A DNA stretch of 64,000 nt. It comes from Combretum micranthum (taxonomy: Eukaryota; Streptophyta; Magnoliopsida; Myrtales; Combretaceae). The notes below the pieces were generated by a model. It ran no database searches, was not told where the DNA came from, and was given only the letters and a program-made list of their open reading frames with translations. The DNA lies in the NCBI GenBank assembly GCA_024138025.1, contig JAMXBD010000578.1, forward strand, positions 540,001 to 604,000, in the 5' to 3' direction. This document shows positions 1 to 11,700 of the stretch, piece after piece (position 1 is the first letter of the stretch; every line of letters starts with the position of its first letter). A program made the translations under genes and the position numbers.

Positions 1-1439
1 GAGTTGGAAGTGGGTTGCTTAAGTATAGTAATGTTTGGAAATTTGTAATTTAAGGAATTTGTAATTAAGAATTGATTTGTTTTGAGAATTAATGATGTAT
101 AGATTGTTTTGGATATGACTAATAATTAGTTTGATCTTTTTCAGTTAAATTCAATTATAACTCTATTATGCTAATTTACTATACTACCTAATTCAATTAC
201 TTAAATTATTTAATTTACTTATCAAGTCAAATTGTTTTATTAATTCCAAAAATGTCATTAATTCTTTACTAATTCAATTTAATTTATCCTTTTAATTTAT
301 CTAAACTAAATTATAATTTAATTTAACATTTATTAATTAGCTAAATTATCTAAACTCGCAATTAATTACGTAAATATAACATAGGATTAAATTTACTCAC
401 ATCTTCATGTTAATTAATATTACTTTTTTTTTAATTGTTGAAAATATGGGGTTTTTCATTAAATATCAACCTCACGTCACATTTGCTACTGTATCATTTA
501 CGTTAGAAATAAAGCAGGAATTGAAATTTGAAATTCCGATTTTTCTACGAATTTAATTTAACGGGACTGGTACAGTCAAATAATCACCATTAATAGCCTG
601 TAAAGGAACATTGCACTCACCTTGTCAATTCAACTATTCAATGGAAATAATAATGTTACGGGAATTGAATGTGTATCCAATAGAAAAATCAATTGTCTAG
701 TGGAAGGCAGTAAAGGGAGATAATGTCCGACGAAAAAGAAAAATACAAGCAACTAAAATTTAACATAATAAATTAAGATTATGAAGAGTCTTCTAATGGC
801 CAACTTTAATCTATTTACAAACCTTTTTTTTTTTTGTTATGGTGTTAAAATAATTAAATCTAATGATGTAATAGATTTGAAGAAAAACGAGTATATATTA
901 TGTCTTTATAAAGACTTTTGGAAAATAATAAATTATTAACCTATCTAATTGAAGTATTAAATTCTGAAATAAATTATATCACTATTTAAAACTTGTGGAA
1001 AAATAAAATTAATTGGCATTAACTTTCAAATGTACTATTATCATCAAATATCAATAAACAAAAGATGAATAGAGCACTTTAATGCTCAATGTTTAAGAAT
1101 AGTTTTTCTTTTTAACCACTATAAAATTCAACATTAAATAATAATTTTTCTAACATGCATTTTAGATGCATATTTAATGGTTTACCAAAAAAATAAATTA
1201 TATAATTTATCAACATTAAGTTAAATTACATAATTTTATAAAACCCGTGAAGAAATAAATCAATTATTAAATCTTACTTAAGTGTACAAATTAATTAAAT
1301 GTTAAAAAGACAACTATTAATAAGCCACTTTAACTTAACTAACATATCTCATTAAAGTGCATAAATTTTATCAAAATGTATAAATGTTTGGAAATTTTTT
1401 ATTTACAAATATCTTTGAAAATTAAGCAATCAAATTATA
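1..1439. other. AT-rich intergenic DNA, no gene seen
   Basis: Very AT-rich sequence with frequent stops in all frames and no recognisable protein motif, LTR end or RNA gene. Short A/T runs only. Confidence 0.6.
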
Positions 1440-2265
1440 GATTTGAGCCTCTAAAAACCAATTGAGTCAAATTATGTTGAAAATGGTGCCTTGTTGCAAA
1501 CTAGCTTTTTGTCGAGAATTAGAGCCCTGTTTCATGAGAGAAGTCATACACTAAAGAAATTGAAAGAAATTATGGTTATAATGGTGCTAATGTGGTGAAG
1601 GAAGCATTAAAACGATTAATTTAGCCATACCACGGTGAAATAAGTCTTACAAAAAAGAATTGAGTCCATTTATGGTCGCAACAATGCTTGTGTGGTGAAG
1701 TGACTCTTACAACAAATAATTGAGACATGCTTAGTGAATATGATACATGTATGGCGAAATGAGAATTACAGTATGGATTTAGCTCTATTATTGTGAAAAT
1801 GGTAACAATATGGTAAAATCAGCTTACAACAAAGAATTAAGTCGTGTTATGATGAAAAGAGCAATATAATGAGGAACTAAGCCCTATATTGGTGAAAAAG
1901 AGATTGTATGGTAAGCATGCCTCAATACAAGGAATTGAGCTTTGTTATGAAAAAATGAAAAATTATGATAAGGAGTTCAACACGCTATTGTAAGAGTTGT
2001 TTAGTGAAATTAGCATTAGGTAGAGGGATTAAGCATTATAATGATGAAAATGGTGTAAGTGGTGGAATAAGCATTACAAAACAGAATTTAGGCATAATGT
2101 GGTGAAATTAGATGTAGTGTGGTGAAATAAGCCCTATGCTGAGAAATTAAGCCCTATAATAGTGAAATATATCTTACACTGGGGATTAAGAAACATCATA
2201 ATGAATATAGTTGGCATAATAAAAAATGAGTCATGTAACGTTGAATTTGAGCCCCTAATGTGAAA
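1440..2265. repeat. Degenerate ~60-bp tandem repeat array
   Basis: About a dozen diverged units can be read one after another. Each contains a version of 'ACAACAAAGAATTGAG', then 'TTATGGTGAAAATGGT', then 'TGTGGTGAAATAAGC'. Anchor copies of the first phrase lie near 1,649, 1,711 and 1,825, spaced about 57-62 bp or a multiple. Units differ by many substitutions and small indels, so this is an old array. It lies just beyond the last exon-like ORF of the decayed minus-strand gene. I do not recognise the unit. Confidence 0.65.
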
Positions 2266-2481
2266 TAGCCCTATGGTATCACTCCATAAATTGTTTTGTT
2301 TTCTTCGACTGGATATTCCTATCTTGCACATCTCCACCTTATCTCCATCTATACTTCCCTTGCTAGATTTGACTAATGATTTAATTGCATTTATTAAAGA
2401 TTCTATCTCCTTTTGTATAGTGGAAAAAGTCTCTAACAAACAATTTGTAATCTTGACATAATCATTGTTGCTTTTTCTCCA
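2134..2481 (-). pseudogene. Coiled-coil-like terminal exon of the decayed host gene
   Basis: Reading the minus strand from a possible acceptor (TTAGTAG at about 2,482) gives an open stretch of roughly 115 codons. It includes LLETFSTIQKEIESLINAIK, an amphipathic, heptad-like region rich in I, L and K. It lies downstream, on the same strand, of the Ulp1-gene-like exon at 2,964-3,287 and may be a later exon of that gene. The C-terminal half (after about residue 65) looks like read-through into repeat DNA. No domain is recognised for this part; assignment to the gene is by strand and order only. Confidence 0.3.
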
Positions 2482-2963
2482 CTACTAAGAGATGTGATGT
2501 AGACCCTACAAAAAGACATTGCACAATAAACTTATAATGAATTTATAAAAAAATATGATATAAAGTATTTGGATAATATACTTGGAGGAATGTTGCACAT
2601 CTTGAAGCATGAGCAGGATCATCGTTGATTAAAATTGAGGACTTCCTTAAAACAACCTATAATAAAAGAGCAAAAATAAATAATGCACTATAAAAATCCG
2701 AATAAACCAATGAATTTAAAACATATATCAGTAATTTTTCAATGGGCATCTTGTTGAAGCAACTGATGACTTTCTTTATTTAATTGTCCTTCCAAGTCTT
2801 CACACGAAGAGTAACATGACTTGATAGTTCAACATCAATATAGCTCAGTGCTAAATTATCAATAAAAAATAGTTGCATAACATTGTAATTAAATTGAAAT
2901 AAATTTAAAACAATATGTATATTCAACTTAACAAAAAATACAAGTTGAAATGTGAAAATTTAC
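2482..2963. other. Intron-like AT-rich spacer of the decayed gene
   Basis: Non-coding sequence between two exon-like stretches on the minus strand. A donor-like GTAAAT sits at its upstream edge (2,963-2,958) and an acceptor-like TTAGTAG near 2,482. Nothing else seen. Confidence 0.3.
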
Positions 2964-3287
2964 CAATAACATGAGGGCACTATTAGATAGATACTTTTTT
3001 CCACTAGTCTTGTAATTTCTCACTCCCGTACATAGCCTTTCAAGTAGAAATTTCTCCCAATTAACATTGTTAAAGTTATCGATATTAGCTACTCTAGATC
3101 AATGATCCCTAGGTACATTGTATCTTGAATAGGGTGGTCTATGAATCGCCTAAGAAACCACGAAATTAACATGCATCTAAAAGTCTTATCTAAAGGGGTA
3201 GCAAACATCTTTTAATTTTCTCCTCAATATCATTAATAGATAATTCACTATTGTGGACTTAAGTTTGTGTATTATCATTCGAAGTAT
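2964..3287 (-). pseudogene. Exon resembling the plant region upstream of Ulp1 proteases (frameshifted)
   Basis: Bounded by acceptor-like TTGTACAG (just above 3,287) and donor-like ATTG/GTAAAT at 2,964. The minus strand encodes, with one in-frame stop and two frame changes: ELSINDIEEKIKRCLLPL, then FRCMLISWFLRRFIDHP, then ANIDNFNNVNWEKFLLERL and GVRNYKTSGKKYL. The order 'alpha-helical fragment, short hydrophobic stretch, (A/V)-(N/D)-(I/V)-(D/S)-N-(I/F)...NW-K-(F)-L-(E/D)' is what I know from plant-specific proteins that carry a C-terminal Ulp1/C48 peptidase domain, a family often amplified by DNA transposons. The protease domain itself was not found. A pseudogene exon; family assignment is from memory and moderate. 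Confidence 0.45.
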
Positions 3288-3668
3288 CTGTACAAGGAAA
3301 AAGGTCCATCAAACCTTACACATGATATATTTTCACGTCTTTTTAGATAAAACAATACTACTGCCATTTATATGTAATGCATAAGTTTTAGCATCAAATC
3401 TTTCAATATCAATGCTATAATTTCTCTATTCATTTTTCCACATTGCATATATAATATGCTACCAAACCCTAACTCAATTACTATTTCTTTTTTTTTTTTT
3501 TCTGTGCATTCAGCTTTTCTAACACTTTTGTAACTCGATTAGGGTTTATAGCAAGTTTGCAACTGCATTAAATTAAAAATGGTTAAAAAAAATTCATTAG
3601 ATAGCAAATAAAGATACTAGTACCCATTATAGTACACAAAATAAAAAAGTGATATAATATTACTTTAC

Positions 3669-3721
3669 AAAGATAACATGCAATTACGTTTTTCTCTTCA
3701 ATATTTAGTGAGTCCTTTTTC
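3669..3721 (-). pseudogene. Downstream half of the exon split by the Tat element
   Basis: Minus-strand sequence immediately left of the Tat TSD encodes KKDSLNIEEKNVIACYL and ends at donor-like CTTT/GTAAAG (3,669/3,668). Its frame continues exactly from the right flank of the element (25,678-25,578) once the element and one TSD copy are removed. The uninterrupted exon would have been about 154 bp. This is the direct evidence that the element landed in formerly coding DNA. Confidence 0.5.
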
Positions 3722-3726
3722 CTAAC
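3722..3726. repeat. Left TSD of the Tat element (CTAAC)
   Basis: Five bases directly before the TG end at 3,727. The matching right TSD is TTAAC at 25,578-25,582, one mismatch in five, as expected for an old insertion. Confidence 0.7.
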
Positions 3727-5857
3727 TGTCGAGCTTGAATTTTGAAAATCATCTAGTTCATTTCTTTTAACCCGATTCATATTAAACCCTAATCCATTTA
3801 ATATGAAATCCTCGACTAGGGATTAAAAGAAATTTAATTTTGAAAATATTTTGGAGTCGCCAACCGATAAAAATCGAAAAAAAAAAAAAAATGAAAAGTT
3901 AGGATTAATGGGTCGGTTAATCCTAACTTAGCTACTAGTCTACGAAAATTAGATTTTAAAACCAAACTTAAAAAAAATACCAGATATCTGAGTCCGAGGG
4001 CTAACTTATTAAAACCTAAGCGGTTACCACTTTAAGTTTAAAATTTAGAATTTATCCTTTTCTAAAAAAATTGCAAAAAGAATAAAAAATATAACATTAT
4101 TTATAAGTCAGAAATCATTCTTAATAATTTTTCTATTTAATTTTTAGAAAACTTATAATATTTACAAAGAAAAGCAAAACATTCAAAAAATTATATATAT
4201 AAAAAAAAACTTATAATTACATCCAGAAATAATCGCAAAAGTTAAATATTTATAAGAAAAATTAATTAATAAGAAATAATATTCAAATCCATTTTTTACC
4301 ATATTTAAACTTAAAAAAAAATAATAGTATTTAAATTTATAATATCTAATTAACTACATAATAAACCAAAAATAAATAAATAAATAAATAATTTTATATT
4401 TTTTAATGTCGCCCGCAGGTGCCTACGTACTCGCTAATCGAGATCAGACAAAAGTAGTTCTTTTATAAGAACTTAGTTTGTTGATCAATTTTTTATTTTT
4501 GAACTATTCTCACTTTAAGGTCATTAATTTTGAATTTTTATGAAAACCAATTTTGATGATCTATGATCTAATCAATTAATTTTTCATTTCATAAAATATA
4601 TTTTTCTAAGTCAAAAATCATTTTTTTCTAAAAAAAAATTAATTTATGAATTCATGGCTAATTTAATGCTACTGAAAATCAATTTTGATTAAACAATACT
4701 GAATATTTTCATAGCAAATTTATGAACTTCATAGCAAATTTATGAAGTTAATTTTGATAGAAACTTGATTAATATCTTCATAGTAAATTTATGAAGATAA
4801 ATTTTGATAAAAAAACTTGATCAATATCATGATTCTCAAAAACAATTTTTTATCTTTATTCATCTCTTTCATCATCCACAAAAAAAAAAAAAATTGTTTA
4901 AAAAAATCATTTTATTCTATTCAAAAACAATTTTCATTTTTTATCAACAACAATTTTGGTTTAAAAATCCATTTACAATTTATTATTTTTTCAAAATTCA
5001 ATAATCATCACATATGTTCAGAATATATTCAAAATATATCATAACAAAATTAAAAAAAAAACATCTCATGCATGAAATATCTATTTAAAGATCAATTTAT
5101 ATGCAAATACATATTCATAAAATATTCAAAAATATCAAAAATTGTTAAAACATGTAAATTTACATTAAAAATAATTATTCTAATTTTTCTGGATTTTTCT
5201 GAATTTTTTTACTAATTTTTATAATTTTTTCATATTTTTCGAAATTAAAATATAATAAAAATATAATAAATAACATAGACTAACCTGGACCGTTGGATTT
5301 CTGGATCAGATCTGGAGGTCTGATCTGATTGCTAAATCCTGACCGTTTGATCCTTGACTTTCGATCTAGAGCGTTGATATGGCTAACCGTTGACCGACGA
5401 CGTTGACCGATGACCGACCGGGTTGGATTTCGGATTTTGGGTCGGATCTCGGATACCTGACGGCAGAAGAAGACGATGACGCTGCCTTTCGAGCGTTCCT
5501 CGGCCGTTCTGGTGGTTTTCGAAGCTACAACCCTGTCGGCCCGATATGGATTGGGGTGCTGCAGCGGCTGGTGGTGGTGGTTCACCCAGAACCACCAGAA
5601 GTGGCGTTCGTGTGGTGGTGCTCGGCAGCGAGGGTTGGAAAAAAATCAAAAAATTTACAGAGAGGAATTTGATCAATTTGAGCAAATCTAAACACACTAA
5701 AACATCAAAAACAAGTTTCTAACACTCCTAAAACACTCAATTGATCATCAATCTGATCCAATAACTTCGAATTTGAAAATTTCTCACTCTAAACCTTAAA
5801 TTCGAAATTTCGAATTGATCTTAATGTGTGTGTGTGTTCTTGCAATTGAATTGTGCT

Positions 5858-5862
5858 TTTTG
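5858..5862. repeat. Left TSD of the nested solo LTR (TTTTG)
   Basis: Partner is TTCTG at 12,180-12,184. The intact Tat LTR has TTCTA at this place, so the site and its duplication are visible with one or two later substitutions. Confidence 0.6.
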
Positions 5863-6575
5863 TGTAAAGACCCGATATGCTCAATTCTCAAATTAAGCAC
5901 ACCAAGTCCCCCAACCACGTATAACTCTTACGAATTATATGTAGGTTGTCTTTAAGAAGGTGTTTATGTTGAACATGCTATCCGATTTTAGATTGTGAAA
6001 TCATTCAATTAGATTTGGCAACAACTGGATTTAGCAGCGGAAATAAATTTTATAAAACAACTTATGAATTTCTACTCCCTATAGAGCAAACCAGTTTTCT
6101 AAGAAATTAACTTTATAAAAACACTTTATGATCTTACTCTTAGGGGTAGATAATCATTTACAATCAATTGGGCATTAACAAGCCCTTAAAAGAAAATACA
6201 ATTTATAAATAAATCCAGTCCTCTTACAAAACAAAGCAAAAGAAGAAACAAAATATAAGAAATGTCTCGACCCTATCACACTTCACTCATTCTCCCATAT
6301 CTTCAGAATCGCCCAAAACTCGAGACAAATACCATCACATCGATCATCATCACCATCACCATCCTCGTCAACATCAACATCAACAACAATAATAAGAACA
6401 ACAACATCAATTGTCTCCACATCATCATCAAGTCATCATCTCATCATCAACATCAACAATAACAATACCTGTAAAAAGAATAACAACAACAATAATGAGC
6501 TGAAGCCCAGTACACAGCAACACAATCACATACGGAGTGACACACGAGCTTAACTAAATGCAATGCACAATCAAC

Positions 6576-6580
6576 AAGTT
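6576..6580. repeat. Left TSD (AAGTT) of the inner solo LTR
   Basis: Exact partner AAGTT at 9,368-9,372. The uninterrupted relative at 55,320-59,306 reads 'CACAAGTTATTATC' here, confirming the empty site. Confidence 0.85.
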
Positions 6581-7244
6581 TGTAAAGACTCGGCCCACTT
6601 AACCCAATTATTAAGTGTGCCAAATCTTCCGACCAGCATAATACTCAATATTAGGATCAATATTCAAGTATTATACGTAAGGTCGTCTTAAAAAGAGTTG
6701 TTTGTAATGGCTACCTGTTTAAAACAAATATAACATTCATAAGCTTAGAATTAGAAACATTACCACTACATAGGTAGTGGATCATTAACTATATACAAGT
6801 CATCATAATTATATTTATACATTACAACTTCCCAAAACATCACATAAACTAGAGATCTCACTTAAAACCTAACTATATTACAAATATAATTCACACAAAT
6901 TACATTCCAAGGCTTAACAAATAAGCCTAAACACTTCAAAAAGAAAACTTCATCAAAAGGAATCCTAAGCATATCTAGGCCTCTCTCCTAGTCATCCATA
7001 GAGTCTTCCCAATCATTCCCATAGCCCATATCGTCATAGAGCTCGTCATCAAATCGCCTGCAAGATAGCAGCATGAGCCAAAGGCCCAGTACACAATAAT
7101 GCAAACAAATACATATGCAATGCTCACTTAACTAAAAACAATATAATAAATCACCACAACTTCATTATTTTTTTTTTTTAGTTAAGTGAATAAAACAACA
7201 CTGGAGTATTCAAACTCCGACTCAAGCTTGGGAATTCTAGGGGT

Positions 7245-7268
7245 CCTGAGTAACAGCAGCTGCTCAGG
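7245..7268. promoter_or_regulatory. Conserved LTR hairpin
   Basis: CCTGAG and CTCAGG arms enclose TAACAGCAGCTG, with a second palindrome (AGCAGCTGCT) in the middle. Equivalent elements occur in other family members at 9,450-9,473, 48,597-48,620, 49,296-49,323 and 56,095-56,118, with changed inner sequence but retained pairing. Function unknown. Confidence 0.5.
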
Positions 7269-8164
7269 GGCTTGATATAGATAGACCGGATATCTATATC
7301 TCCTATATCTAACCGATAAAGAACAATAGATTCATCTAGGGTTCACACTCCTTTATACAATCCATTATCCCGGTCTATAATATCAGTTAGTTCAACGGTC
7401 CCATAACGTGGACTAAACATATTATTTCCTCCCGAGCCTAAGTAGAGAATATACCGATACAGTTAACCCTATTAGCTACCTACTTAGCCAATAAAAGAAA
7501 TCACCATTGATCATGGTGAACCTTGCATCATGGATTTGAGTCATTGCATCATGACAAAGGATTGGGCTAAGTGCCTAACTACTGTGCCATTGCATCATGA
7601 CAAGGTTGTCGCTCCCCGGATCCGGATTCAACGACGTAAAGCACAACCAATTTCTATCTTTTCATTAATATTTGATTAAGGTCAAATTGATATATGCCTA
7701 TCCTAAGCAACAATCAATCAAAGTATTGTGTACCTGTACTAGCTCGAGAATCAATGGGAATAACCGGAAGGGGATCACTCACTGTAAAAAGAAGTAATTA
7801 TAAACTCACACTAGTTCTAGTATATATATTCATCAATTCTCAAGTATAATCATCCAAAGAAATTCAAATAAATCATTACAACATCATCACATAGCATTTA
7901 GATATCATATATTATCATACAATACTCAACAAATACTTAAATGATCATTTATCAAGCTTGGGAGAACCTTTAACAACTAACAATAAGTTTTAAACTTTGT
8001 TTAGAAAGTGTATCAGTTGAAAAGAACTAAAATTTAAGCATTTTAAATTTTAAAATTTGTGAAAACTTAAAACATGAAAGTTATATATCTCTTTTTAGCT
8101 TTCCAACGCAATTCGAATCACCTCAATCGGGTCGGATGAAAAAAGTTATGACTAGTTTACAAAA

Positions 8165-8412
8165 CAGCGTCGCAACAGGGAAAATACGAGAGCGAAACGC
8201 CCTAGCAAACGGGGCCGTTTGGGAGACCATTTGCACTCAGGGAAAATGAAATTTTGATCCGCGAGCGCAACACCCTTGCAAACGGGGCCATTTGGGAGGC
8301 CGTTTGCTCTCAGGGGAAAAAGGAAATTTTGATCCGCGAGCGCAACACCCTTGCAAACGGGGCCGTTTGCGAGGCCGTTTGCTCCAAATGGGGCCGTTTG
8401 CACCAGCGTTTG
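8165..8412. repeat. GC-rich ~75-bp tandem repeat module of the inner LTR
   Basis: Three units of about 75 bp starting near 8,188, 8,261 and 8,336. Each carries GAGCGCAACACCCTTGC, then CAAACGGGGCCGTTTG (an inverted repeat around GG), then GGGAGGCCGTTTGC. Much more GC-rich than surrounding DNA. It occupies the position where sister LTRs carry unrelated modules. Confidence 0.8.
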
Positions 8413-9367
8413 ACAGTTTACGAAATTTTTTTCAAACTTTAACACTTTTAACTTACTTTTCTCAACTCCTAACATGTCATAAACCTTATACAAACTTCAT
8501 ACAACACTTCTTATGCATTTAACAACATAAAACAAGAGTGATTTCCACGCCTCAACTTTAAACAAGTTCAAACACTACTACAGAAATCAAACACTTCTTC
8601 ATCAACCTTCACCAACCCTAGTACACTTCAAACAATCCTAATACTTGTCATACTTCAACACTTCAATTCCAAACCACATGAGGGCCTTCTACAACCTATC
8701 TACAACAACTCAAGCATTCTAAAGCTTTCCTAACAACTCTACAACATTCCAACAAGAATTTAGCATACTAAGTACTTATTTTACACATATATGCATATTT
8801 CATGAATTAAGAGGGAAATAAAACATCTCAAACATCAATAAACTTACTCAATGTATCTATAAGGCTTGGGGAAGGATTTTTGGTGTGTTGAGTCCAAGAA
8901 AACTTGTTTTGGGTCTTGAAAATTTGTGGCCTTCTTGAGTTACGAATTTTCTTTTTTTCCTTGCTCTTTTTGAAGAGTTAATGATACAATTAGACTTTTG
9001 TGTTTATCCTATTATTGTTGACTTTTGAGGAGGCAGATTTGGGAAAGGCTTGGGCCTTATTTGGGCTTGGAGTTAGACTTAATTTGGGCTTAAGAAGGGT
9101 AAAATAAAATCTGCTAAGTTTAATCTCTATTTAGGCCTAAAACAAGTTTAATCCAACATATACAATTCATTACAATAACAATTAACACTAACATGATAAT
9201 TTCTAACATGAATAAACTATCAACCTAGATATATTTACCATAGCATATTATCTAATCACATATGTTATAACCATACATTACAAATACACTAATCCACTCA
9301 AACACATACACACATATAATTATCAAATTTAGCATGCATTAATATATTAAAATTATGGCTATTTTCA

Positions 9368-9372
9368 AAGTT
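9368..9372. repeat. Right TSD (AAGTT) of the inner solo LTR
   Basis: Exact copy of 6,576-6,580. Confidence 0.85.
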
Positions 9373-9700
9373 ATTATCTTTTCTTTAAAATAAACAAATC
9401 AACAATGGAGCACTCACACTCCGGAACAAGCCAATGGGAATCTGGGGGTCCTGAGTAACAGCAGCTGCTCAGGGGGTTTGATATAGATAGATCGGATCTT
9501 ATCTCCTATATCTAACCGATAAAGAATATTAATAGCATCATCTAGGGTTCACACTCCTTTATACACTCCACTTATCCCGGTCTATAACATCAATTAGTTC
9601 AACGGTCCCATACCCGTGAACTAAAACATATTATTTCCTCTCGAGCCTAAGTAAAGAATAACAGTTAACCCTATTAGCTACCCACTTAACCCTTAAGATA

Positions 9701-9807
9701 AACCACCATTGCATCATGGTGAACCATTGCATCATGGATTTGAGTCATTGCATCATGACAAAAGATTGGGCTAAGTGCCTAACTACCGTGCCATTGCATC
9801 ATGACAA
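9701..9807. repeat. Cluster of CATTGCATCATG motifs in LTR
   Basis: Four copies of the 12-mer CATTGCATCATG (or ATTGCATCATG) at irregular spacing. The same cluster appears at 7,530-7,600, 56,360-56,445 and, reversed, 36,160-36,250. It lies upstream of the conserved CCGGATCCGGATTCAACGAC block. Possible protein-binding array of the LTR. Confidence 0.5.
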
Positions 9808-10222
9808 GGTTGTCGCTCCCCGGATCCGGATTCAACGACGTAAAGCACAACCAACACTCATCAATTATTAAGCCGTCTTTAAGTTCTTAATCCATTTAGG
9901 ATGCCTATCCTATCAATCATCATGCAAGTCACTGCGTACCTTATATACGAAATCCAAACAGAGTCTCAGAAGGAATTCCAGAAGATAAATCAGATATGCA
10001 CTTCTGTTAAGGAAAGAGTTCGTATAAGAAACTAAACTAAACTAATCATCCACTTCATCAAAATCATATAAGAACTTAATCTATTTATCAATTCATCTCA
10101 AACTCATTTTATTAAACCCTATTTGATCAGACACTAAATAGGAACCCCACTATGGCTGGGAAGATCGCCCCGCCAAAATATGGACAGTTCTCCTTTGTCT
10201 GTCAAAGAATTTCTTTTCTCTT

Positions 10223-10230
10223 TATTTATA
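10223..10230 (-). promoter_or_regulatory. TATA-like box of Tekay-like LTR
   Basis: TATAAATA on the minus strand inside CACTATAAATAAAGAG, followed after ~20 bases by a strongly conserved block (GACAAAGGAGAACTGTCC). The same box is at 50,008-50,015 in another copy. Likely the LTR promoter; the transcription start is inferred. Confidence 0.5.
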
Positions 10231-11012
10231 GTGTTTTATTACAAAAGCATTAACAAAGAATTCATAAACCAAAAACATTCATTTTCCAAGTAACACGCAT
10301 TTGAAACAACATATTCCCCATATTAATCAAAGATCATCCTATTTCATTCATCTAAGCTAATTCATAGCTATTAACCCATTTTAGCTTAACATTAGTCAAA
10401 TTGCTTAAAATTATTCATTTGATTCATTTACTAAGTCAAGGTGATCAAACTATATCAATCTAATTCATTTTAGTTTAGTAAAGTTCATTAAGCCAAGTTG
10501 GACTTAGATTAATTACTAATTCATACTATATCTAAGATCTAGTCACTTAATCTAAGTTATCTTAAGCCTATCCAAATTCATCAAAGTTAAACAATGTAAT
10601 CCATTTAGTTCATTAAGTTCATTTAGTCAAGTTGAACCTAGGTTTGTTAACTAAGTTCATTTTATAACTAACTTCTAGATTTAATCTAATTATTTGTTAA
10701 ATCTATAAATCTACTTAACCCATATTTAATTACATGAATTAATTCACTCAACACATCAAATATCACTTATCTATCTCATTTTAGCTCAAAAGGATCCATT
10801 TCCTAAGCAAAACACATTTAACAAACAAAAACAAGTTTTTGACTTTGTTTTGAAAAGTGTTGCAGCTAGAAAGAATCAAAATTTAAGCATCGAAAAGTTT
10901 CGAATTTGTAAAAACTCAAAACATGAAAGTTGTATATATCTTTTTAAGCTTTCCAACGCAACTTGAATCACCTCAATCGGAGGTCTTATGAAAAAGTTTG
11001 GCTAAAATACAA

Positions 11013-11175
11013 ACGGCTGCGAGACAGGGGAATGCTGCACGATCGAGTGCATGGCCGTGCTCGAGGCCGTGCAGAGCATGAAAAAGTGACCCGAGACAAA
11101 GTTTTAAGCATTTTAAGGGCTGCACAGGCTTGTGCATGGCCGTGCATAAGGTTGTGCACACTGGAACGACAAAAT
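11013..11175. repeat. Variable GC-rich module, 'GGCCGTGC' type
   Basis: Contains GTGCATGGCCGTGC twice plus CGAGGCCGTGCAGAGCATG, i.e. short phrases with internal inverted symmetry. It follows the conserved LTR flank 'CAATCGGAGGTCTTATG' and has no similarity to the modules in the other copies. Confidence 0.65.
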
Positions 11176-11599
11176 TACGAAATCCTTTGTTCTTGAAATG
11201 CATTTTACACTTTTCAAAGTTCTTTAAACTCATTCCAAAGTTCCCCAAGCTTGTTACATGATCAATATAACATTCAAACAACATAAACTTCACATTCATC
11301 ACATCAAACATCTCAAACTTCATCAACCTCCATAACCACTATTCATCATCTTCTTCCTCCAACTCAACCCAATCTAACTTCAACTCAACAATTACAAAAA
11401 TAAACAGCACTTTCAACCAATTGAACATCAATTAATCAATTACAAATGTAAATTGCAAGTAAAAACAAGTGAAATAGAAATAGAAAACTTAGCTTTTTAG
11501 CTAAATCATGCAATTCCTTCTTCTTCTAGCTTTGATTCTTCTTTCCTATCTTCTTGCTTAGTGTTAATTTATCTTCTTGATCTTGTCTAAGGTTGAGAT

Positions 11600-11700
11600 T
11601 GAGAAGGAAAGATCAAAGAAAGAAAGAAAGAGAGAAAGAAAGAAAGAAAGAGAAGAAGGAAAGAAACCGATAGAAATAAAGAAGAAGAAGAGAGAGGCAG
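11600..11700. repeat. GAAA/GAA-rich simple sequence
   Basis: Runs of GAAAGAAAG followed by GAAGAAGAAG in the LTR. Counterparts are at 51,415-51,500 and 58,735-58,860, and (reverse complement) 33,330-33,413 and 62,330-62,445. A conserved low-complexity block of the family LTR. Confidence 0.7.

Larger units (their letters stand above)
6581..9367 (-). mobile_element. Second-level solo LTR, variant of the Tekay-like family
   Basis: Begins TGTAAAGACTCGG and ends TATTTTCA with a perfect AAGTT TSD. At 2,787 bp it is shorter than its host LTR but shares the same landmarks in the same order: hairpin (7,245-7,268), CATTGCATCATG motifs (7,530-7,600), the 'TTTCCAACGCAATTCGAATC' flank near 8,100, and a GC-rich module (8,165-8,412) unlike that of any other copy. 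No coding content; a diverged subfamily solo LTR. Confidence 0.85.

Noticed and set aside
1440..2265. CRISPR-like spacing of repeats
   Set aside because: Units are contiguous and degenerate with no constant repeat and unique spacers; eukaryotic tandem repeat.
5280..5700. Long frames on both strands (e.g. 101-104 residues) in a GC-rich stretch, repeated at 24,216-24,617
   Set aside because: They lie inside both Tat LTRs, the frames are broken differently in the two copies, and no domain is recognisable. GC-rich DNA simply lacks stops.
7530..7600. CATTGCATCATG cluster considered as a CRISPR or satellite
   Set aside because: Only 3-4 copies of a 12-mer, irregular spacing, confined to LTRs.
8152..8522. 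Overlapping 62-113-residue frames
   Set aside because: They follow the 75-bp tandem repeat and repeat the same peptide; a by-product of the repeat.
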